DNA of 64,000 bases from an uncultured Cellvibrionales bacterium (GTDB lineage: Bacteria > Pseudomonadota > Gammaproteobacteria > Pseudomonadales > GM7GCV1). Of the stretch, positions 59,548-64,000 are shown piece after piece. The notes beneath the pieces are model-generated. The model was not told where the DNA came from. It saw nothing but the letters and a program-made list of their open reading frames with translations, and searched no databases. The stretch spans positions 42,429-106,428 of the forward strand of contig CAJXYP010000007.1 in NCBI GenBank assembly GCA_913063225.1, written 5' to 3'. The position numbers were made by a program, and so were the translations under genes. Numbering within the stretch: position 1 is the first letter of the stretch; every line of letters starts with the position of its first letter.

Positions 59548-60102
59548 ATGCAATCTGCACATTACTCAGATCAAAATTTAGTCTGGCTAGACCTTGAGAT
59601 GACTGGTCTGGTGCCAGAAACCGACTTAGTTATTGAAATCGCGACTATAGTTACTGACCCTGAGTTAAATATTCTTGCTGAAGGCCCGATTATCGCAATA
59701 AATCAGCCGCAAACAGCCTTGGATGCCATGGATGACTGGAACCAACAGCATCACGGCAGCAGCGGGCTGGTCGAGCGAGTATTAAATAGTAGCCATACCG
59801 AAGCGTTAGCGACGCAAGAAACTATTAGTTTTTTGCAAGACTTTGTAGGCAAAGGAAAATCGCCTATGTGTGGCAACTCTATCTGCCAAGACCGGCGCTT
59901 TATGGCGAAGCATATGCCAGAATTAGAGCGCTACTTCCACTATCGAAATCTCGATGTAAGCACCATTAAAGAGCTAGTTATAAGATGGCAGCCCGATCTA
60001 CTAGATGGCTTCACTAAAAAGGCCACCCATTTGGCCATGGACGATGTTAAGGACTCCATAGCTGAGATGGTCTACTATCGGAAACACTGCTTATCGATTT
60101 AG
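59548..60102 (+). CDS. orn: Oligoribonuclease
   Basis: A 184-residue DEDDh exonuclease from ATG 59548, which has GGAG upstream and gives the family's usual length; an ATG 16 codons earlier is possible. [24 protein letters not shown] (DE pair), [13 protein letters not shown] (Asp), and [15 protein letters not shown] (His/Asp). It degrades 2-5-mer RNAs and pGpG and is essential in many gammaproteobacteria. It stands between the broken FecR/TPR cluster and the tonB gene. Confidence 0.96.
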   Translation: MQSAHYSDQNLVWLDLEMTGLVPETDLVIEIATIVTDPELNILAEGPIIAINQPQTALDAMDDWNQQHHGSSGLVERVLNSSHTEALATQETISFLQDFVGKGKSPMCGNSICQDRRFMAKHMPELERYFHYRNLDVSTIKELVIRWQPDLLDGFTKKATHLAMDDVKDSIAEMVYYRKHCLSI

Positions 60103-60110
60103 CGCTTTAG

Positions 60111-60974
60111 CTACATCGAGCTCAGTCTACCTCCAGGTAGAAATTGCCAGGTTCGAATAAAAACAATTTTGTCGTACTTTGCAGATAGCTCTGGCGGAAA
60201 TGGATCAAAAGGTCCGGCCTTTCGCGCAATTTCTACTGCCGCCTGATCAAGAAGCACCTCTCCTGAAGATTGCAGTATCTCTGCCGACTCAATTCTTCCA
60301 TCCGGCAAGAGTGTAAGCTGTAATCTCAAACTACCGAATATACCCTGCTCAACAGCCTGCTCCGGGTAATTCCTATTCCCGGTAGTAACAATCCTCTCCT
60401 GCAGCATCACTTGATAAGCAGCGTCTTCTCTCGCCTTCGCTGCCACCGAGGTCAAAGTACCAATGCGTGGACGCTTTGCTAGCTCCTGCTTTAACACGTC
60501 TAAACGAGCCAATAATGCGGTGGCATCCATACTTAGCTCTGCATCGCTAGCCGCATCGCCGGTTTGTTGCGGCTCGGCAGTACTGAGATCACTAACATCG
60601 CCAATCATGGAATTTTGTGTACGCGGGTCCGGAGTGCCTGCAACTGCCTCATAAGGGCTGAACTGGCCACTATCGGAACCAACAAATACGCTGACTTGAT
60701 CTGTTGTTGGAACCACACTGGTATCTTCTGTGCCGCTAGCCTCTTGATTTGCCTGAGCTATAAAGTCTGCATCGTCTGGTGCGTTATTGGCAACATGTGA
60801 CACGATGGTGACATCAATCTCTGGCGCTGGTTCTAATGCACCACTCCATTCAAAAGTCAGCCCAAATACAATGACTGCGTGGGCGGCGGCAGCGACAAAG
60901 ATGCCAAAGCCGAACTTGTCGCCACTTAGATAATTTAGACTTTTCGGGCCTGCTAACGCTATTGAAGCCCTCAC
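60111..60974 (-). CDS. TonB-family energy transducer
   Basis: A 287-residue protein starting at GTG 60974. One N-terminal membrane helix (FGIFVAAAAHAVIVFGLTF), an Asp/Gln-rich periplasmic spacer, and a C-terminal TonB domain (YPEQAVEQGIFGSLRLQLTL, VEIARKAGPFDPFPPEL, IVFIRTWQFLPG). It transmits proton-motive force to TonB-dependent receptors; Pseudomonas has a tonB-like gene at the same place beside gshB. The first eight or nine codons lie in the terminal repeat of the element at 60946-61280, so the N-terminus is element-derived or the true start is lost. Confidence 0.88.
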   Translation of the reverse strand: MRASIALAGPKSLNYLSGDKFGFGIFVAAAAHAVIVFGLTFEWSGALEPAPEIDVTIVSHVANNAPDDADFIAQANQEASGTEDTSVVPTTDQVSVFVGSDSGQFSPYEAVAGTPDPRTQNSMIGDVSDLSTAEPQQTGDAASDAELSMDATALLARLDVLKQELAKRPRIGTLTSVAAKAREDAAYQVMLQERIVTTGNRNYPEQAVEQGIFGSLRLQLTLLPDGRIESAEILQSSGEVLLDQAAVEIARKAGPFDPFPPELSAKYDKIVFIRTWQFLPGGRLSSM

Positions 60975-61280
60975 TGCTGGAGGCCATTTTTTTGGTCGGC
61001 ACCAAAAGTAGGCACGTTAGTGCGGCAGAGGGAGGGCCTTGTGGTTATCCTACATAAGCGACCGATAACACAGCTGATCGATAAAATGGCCCCAGCCCCG
61101 TGGGTTGGGACTAAAAAAACGTCACTCGTCGTTGCCTGCATGAATGCAGGTAAGGGGCGTGAGTAGGACGCGGTAAGCTTTACTTGTCGCTTATTTGGAA
61201 CAACCAAACTACACTCCTATGTCTTGACTGGCGCTTTTTTAGTCACAACAGTTAGGGCTTAAATAGTGTTAACAGGCCCT
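60946..61280. mobile_element. MITE-like element, copy 2
   Basis: A 335-bp non-coding element in opposite orientation to copy 1. The terminal 26-bp inverted repeats match at 23 positions and share GGGCCTGTTAACACTA with copy 1. Common internal blocks include TTGTGACTAAAAAAG, TTCCAAATAAGCGAC, and a CTGTGTTATC...GCTTATGTA stretch. It has about 65 extra internal bases with a CCTGCATTCATGCAGG hairpin. One end reaches into the tonB start and the other covers two bases of the gshB stop codon. Confidence 0.8.
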
Positions 61281-62247
61281 AGCTTGCCGAACCACTAGAC
61301 CGCTTGTCTTCTATTGCTTGCATCAAAATATTACCTATTCTTTCCCCAGTAACCGCATCTATTTCTCTAAGACAGGTTGGGCTGGTCACGTTGATCTCCG
61401 TAAGGTAATCGCCGATAACATCTAACCCCACCAGCAAGAGTCCGCGTTTTTTTAGCTCTGGACCCACTTGCCCGGCTATCCAGAGATCTCGCTCGGATAA
61501 CTCTTGTACCACTCCTCTGCCGCCGACTGCGAGATTGCCCCTAGTTTCTCCGCTAAGGGGAACACGAGCTAAGGCATGAGACACAGGCTCTCCGTCAATC
61601 ATAAGAATACGTTTGTCGCCTTGCTTAATCTCAGGCAAATATCGTTGAGCCATGACTGGCGTCTTTCCTGAATCAGTAATGGTTTCGATAATCACTGACA
61701 CATTACTTTCTTCTGGTTTGAGACGAAAAATGGACTGACCACCCATGCCATCGAGCGGCTTGATAATGACGTCTCCGTATCGTTTGTGAAAATCACGCAG
61801 CACGACTTCACTCGAACTCACAACTAGCTCCGGACAACATTGCGGGAACTGCGTGGCGAATAGCTTTTCATTGCAGTCGCGCAGAGATTGCGGCGAATTT
61901 ACGACAAGGACCCCCAACCGCTCAGCCATTTCCAAGAAGTATGTACTATAGATATAGTTCATATCGAAAGGTGGATCCTTGCGCATCACAAGACAGTCAA
62001 AGTCTGTCGCTTCGCACGTCACAAAGTCACCGCCTTCGAACCAATTGTCTTGCGCGAGATCCACTTTTAGCGGCGCCGCCCGCAGCTTAGGAAGGCCTTC
62101 ATCCAGCCAGATATCACCCTGTGTAAAATACTCAACTGACCAACCAAAACCCTGTGCCGCTTGAGCAATGGCCAAAGTAGAATCTTTGTAAGGGACAATC
62201 TCTTCAATAGGATCCATAAGGATACCTAGACGACCACCATTGACTGC
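61279..62247 (-). CDS. gshB: Glutathione synthetase
   Basis: A 322-residue ATP-grasp enzyme from ATG 62247. LGILMDPIEEIVPYKDSTLA, RKDPPFDMNYIYSTYFLE, IIKPLDGMGGQSIFRL (ATP loop) and YLTEINVTSPTCLREID are GshB signatures. It joins gamma-glutamylcysteine and glycine. The gene ends in SSGSAS with its stop codon at the edge of a MITE-like element; the tonB gene follows beyond it. Divergent from pilG, as in Pseudomonas. Confidence 0.95.
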   Translation of the reverse strand, partial: AVNGGRLGILMDPIEEIVPYKDSTLAIAQAAQGFGWSVEYFTQGDIWLDEGLPKLRAAPLKVDLAQDNWFEGGDFVTCEATDFDCLVMRKDPPFDMNYIYSTYFLEMAERLGVLVVNSPQSLRDCNEKLFATQFPQCCPELVVSSSEVVLRDFHKRYGDVIIKPLDGMGGQSIFRLKPEESNVSVIIETITDSGKTPVMAQRYLPEIKQGDKRILMIDGEPVSHALARVPLSGETRGNLAVGGRGVVQELSERDLWIAGQVGPELKKRGLLLVGLDVIGDYLTEINVTSPTCLREIDAVTGERIGNILMQAIEDKRSSGSAS

Positions 62248-62471
62248 CATGAATAGAACCACTCAAGCTAAGTAAGATAAGCCCGAATCTTAGCATGGTG
62301 ACAAAACTCACAGTTATCCGGCTAGCCTTAAAAAACTAGGCCACTTGGTCGCAGATTGCGGGCTACAGGATTGTTTTTGATAGGCCGATGGGACAATATA
62401 AGCCGGACAACTTAGTCGAGGCCCAAATAGGTAGAACTAGTGACCGATAAAAACCCTGAGGTAGCACCGCA

Positions 62472-62831
62472 ATGAAGGTAATGGTGGTGGACGATAGCAA
62501 CACCATACGACGCACTGTGGAGACAATTCTCTCCAAGGTTGGCTGTGAAGTAGTTACCGCCGTAGACGGCTATGACGCCTTGGCGAAAATTGCTGCAACT
62601 CGCCCAGACCTTATTCTGATCGACATCATGATGCCGCGCCTCGATGGTTACCAAACCTGAGCCTTAGTGAAAAACAACGCCAAGTTTAAAGGCACTCCTG
62701 TCGTTATGTTATCCAGCAAAGACGGGCTGTTTGATAAAGCGAAAGGGCGAATTGTCGGCTCTGATCGATACCTAACCAAACCATTTAGCAAGGATGAACT
62801 TCTCGAGGTGTACGAATGCTACAACAAATAA
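62472..62831 (+). pseudogene. pilG: Response regulator PilG with in-frame TGA
   Basis: A CheY-like receiver: MKVMVVDDSNTIRRTVETIL, LILIDIMMPRLDGYQT, stop TGA at 62658-62660, then in the same frame ALVKNNAKFKGTPVVMLSSK, DGLFDKAKGRIVGSDRYLTK, PFSKDELLEVYECYNK. Pseudomonas PilG has YQTCALIKNN, so TGA replaces TGC or TGT for Cys. The rest is intact, with the phospho-Asp in LIDIMMP, Lys in YLTKP. PilG controls type IV pilus extension in the pil chemotaxis system. It may be recently inactivated, read through, or a sequencing error. Confidence 0.85.
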
Positions 62832-62858
62832 CTAAAACCAGATCGGGACAAATCTAAA

Positions 62859-63221
62859 ATGGCTAAAGTGCTAATAGTTGATGATTCGTTAACCGAAACA
62901 AAAAGATTTACACAGCTTCTTGAGAAAAGCGGCCACCAGGTAATTACTGCGAGTTGCGGCGAAGATGGTGTGCGCATTGCCAAAGAGCAGCTTCCCGACT
63001 TGGTTCTTATGGATGTTGTTATGCCTGGACTAAATGGCTTTCAAGCCACCAGACAACTTTCCAAAAATGACATCACTAAAGATATCCCCATTATTATGGT
63101 GACGACCAAAGATCAAGAAACCGACAAGGTTTGGGGTCGGCGACAAGGTGCAAGGGCATACTTAACAAAACCGGTTCCGGAAACGCTTTTAGCAGAAACG
63201 ATCAGTGAGCTAATGGGCTAA
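62859..63221 (+). CDS. pilH: Twitching-motility response regulator PilH
   Basis: A 120-residue CheY-like protein: VLIVDDSLTETKRFTQLLEK, LVLMDVVMPGLNGFQATRQL (phospho-Asp), IIMVTTKDQETDKVWGRRQG and AYLTKPVPETLL. It follows pilG by 27 bases and precedes pilI by six. It acts on pilus retraction in the Pil-Chp system. Confidence 0.93.
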   Translation: MAKVLIVDDSLTETKRFTQLLEKSGHQVITASCGEDGVRIAKEQLPDLVLMDVVMPGLNGFQATRQLSKNDITKDIPIIMVTTKDQETDKVWGRRQGARAYLTKPVPETLLAETISELMG

Positions 63222-63227
63222 CCTTTT

Positions 63228-63752
63228 ATGACATCGCCAACAGATGTACTCAGCCACCTAAGAGACCAAATCGTCGAGAATGCGGTAGCTGCGCCTCGTC
63301 AAGCTGGCGACGATTCTTGGCAGGCGGTTGCTTTTCTAGCTGGAGATCAAAGATTGCTGGTAAATATGCAGCAAGTGACTGAGGTTGTGGAAATTCCGGC
63401 CATTACAGTAATTCCCGGAGTTCAGTCTTGGGTGGCTGGTATCGCAAATGTACGTGGAGTAATTTTGCCGCTTATAGATTTGGGTTTGTACTTGGACTCA
63501 GAGCCCACCCGCACTAAAGCGCGCTGTCATGTAATCACCTTAGAGCGATCCGATACACGATTTGGTCTAATCGTTGACCAGATTATCGGCATGCGACAGG
63601 TAAGTAGTAAAAAGGTTAAAGGTAATAAAAATCAGGAAGGTATAGAAAAGTACCTATCTGGCGAAGTCGAACTCGCCGAAGAAACCTGGCAAATTTTTGA
63701 CATGGACAAGCTGATTTTCAGTGAAAAATTTCATCAGGTGGCTGCGGCCTAA
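63228..63752 (+). CDS. pilI: CheW-like adaptor PilI
   Basis: A 174-residue CheW-domain protein: WQAVAFLAGDQRLLVNMQQVTEV, PAITVIPGVQSWVAGIANVRGVILPLIDL and RFGLIVDQIIGMRQVS. It couples the receptor PilJ to the kinase ChpA. Part of the pilG-pilH-pilI-pilJ series. Confidence 0.92.
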   Translation: MTSPTDVLSHLRDQIVENAVAAPRQAGDDSWQAVAFLAGDQRLLVNMQQVTEVVEIPAITVIPGVQSWVAGIANVRGVILPLIDLGLYLDSEPTRTKARCHVITLERSDTRFGLIVDQIIGMRQVSSKKVKGNKNQEGIEKYLSGEVELAEETWQIFDMDKLIFSEKFHQVAAA

Positions 63753-63777
63753 ATTGATAAATAAGTGAAAAAATAAT

Positions 63778-64000
63778 ATGGCTTCTCGTAGTCAGGCGCA
63801 TTCAATAGTCGTCTTCTTGCTGGCAATAGCGATGGCAGCAGCCATTTTGCTAGTAATATATAGCATGACCCTCACGGCAAATAACGATCGATCAGATCGA
63901 CAATTGCAAAATGTTTTGACCTCGATTCAATCGGAAGTCTACGACCTGATGGTGGTATCACAAGACGCCGCTATCGGAGACGCGGAAGCCGTAGTTAGCC
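63778..64000 (+). CDS. pilJ: Methyl-accepting chemotaxis protein PilJ, N-terminus only
   Basis: The first 74 codons from ATG 63778, cut by the window edge. A membrane helix (VVFLLAIAMAAAILLVIYSM) follows MASRSQAHSI, then a polar region RQLQNVLTSIQSEVYDLMV, the start of a PilJ-type ligand domain. Position after pilI supports the call. It senses surface contact or pilus state in the Pil-Chp system. Confidence 0.82.
   Translation, partial: MASRSQAHSIVVFLLAIAMAAAILLVIYSMTLTANNDRSDRQLQNVLTSIQSEVYDLMVVSQDAAIGDAEAVVS

Noticed and set aside
62658..62660. Selenocysteine at the pilG TGA
   Set aside because: The Cys position fits formally, but a CheY-like regulator has no redox role for it, and no SECIS-like hairpin is evident right after the TGA. 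A mutation or base error is simpler.

Overview
The window reads as chromosome of a marine-type gammaproteobacterium near the Pseudomonadales/Cellvibrionales/OM182 breadth. The evidence is gene order shared with Pseudomonas (gltB-gltD-hemE; tonB-gshB next to pilG-pilH-pilI-pilJ; rpoH beside trmB-type housekeeping genes), a tmRNA tag reading ANDDNYALAA, and many TonB-dependent receptors and DUF6152-type exported proteins. I cannot place it more finely from sequence alone. No rRNA, tRNA, CRISPR array or intact phage is visible.

Layout. 0.2-5 kb: a lipoprotein, a membrane-anchored DNA-binding protein, a DUF6152-like protein and a TonB-dependent receptor. 5.1-7.4 kb: smpB, a universal stress protein and ssrA, i.e. 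the trans-translation pair. 7.4-16 kb: an accessory block behind ssrA with a secreted TPR protein, a PQQ-type sugar dehydrogenase and two TonB-dependent receptors, plus short sequences resembling the ssrA 3' end. 16-29.5 kb: a second accessory block with OsmC, a TAXI transporter fragment, three exported aldo/keto reductases, an amidohydrolase, a sulfatase, an NTP/NDP-type transporter, madLM, a lectin-like protein, two DUF6152 proteins and a fragment of an integron integrase. 29.5-34.5 kb: a 2-oxoacid:acceptor oxidoreductase operon (NAD(P)H/FAD/Fe-S subunit, alpha, beta, small membrane protein). 34.6-49 kb: mainly core genes (gshA, acpH, dsbB, fkpA, trmB, DUF423, rpoH, rimO, lysR, rsuA, rsmC, cysK-like). 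49-56 kb: gltB, gltD, hemE. 56-59.4 kb: a graveyard of broken surface/signalling genes. 59.5-64 kb: orn, tonB, gshB and the start of the pil chemotaxis-like cluster.

How the genes connect. gltBD and the glutathione genes gshA and gshB share glutamate chemistry. rpoH, smpB-ssrA, usp, fkpA and dsbB cover stress and protein quality control. TonB, three receptors and the exported enzymes suggest scavenging of complex, partly sulfated or glycosidic substrates; the substrates cannot be named from sequence.

Most interesting signals: (1) an apparently undescribed small RNA upstream of rimO, with three stem-loops and C-rich loops; (2) a MITE-like repeat family whose two copies abut the start of gshA and the stop of gshB, the second also encoding the first residues of TonB; (3) a TPR/beta-barrel gene broken by an 11-bp duplication, a 7-bp triplication and a one-base loss, next to a broken FecR gene and a truncated DUF3391/HD-GYP gene; (4) pilG interrupted by TGA where the family has cysteine; (5) a TonB-receptor signal peptide split by an A6 tract. 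Some single-base lesions could be sequencing or assembly errors; the tandem duplications are less easily explained that way.
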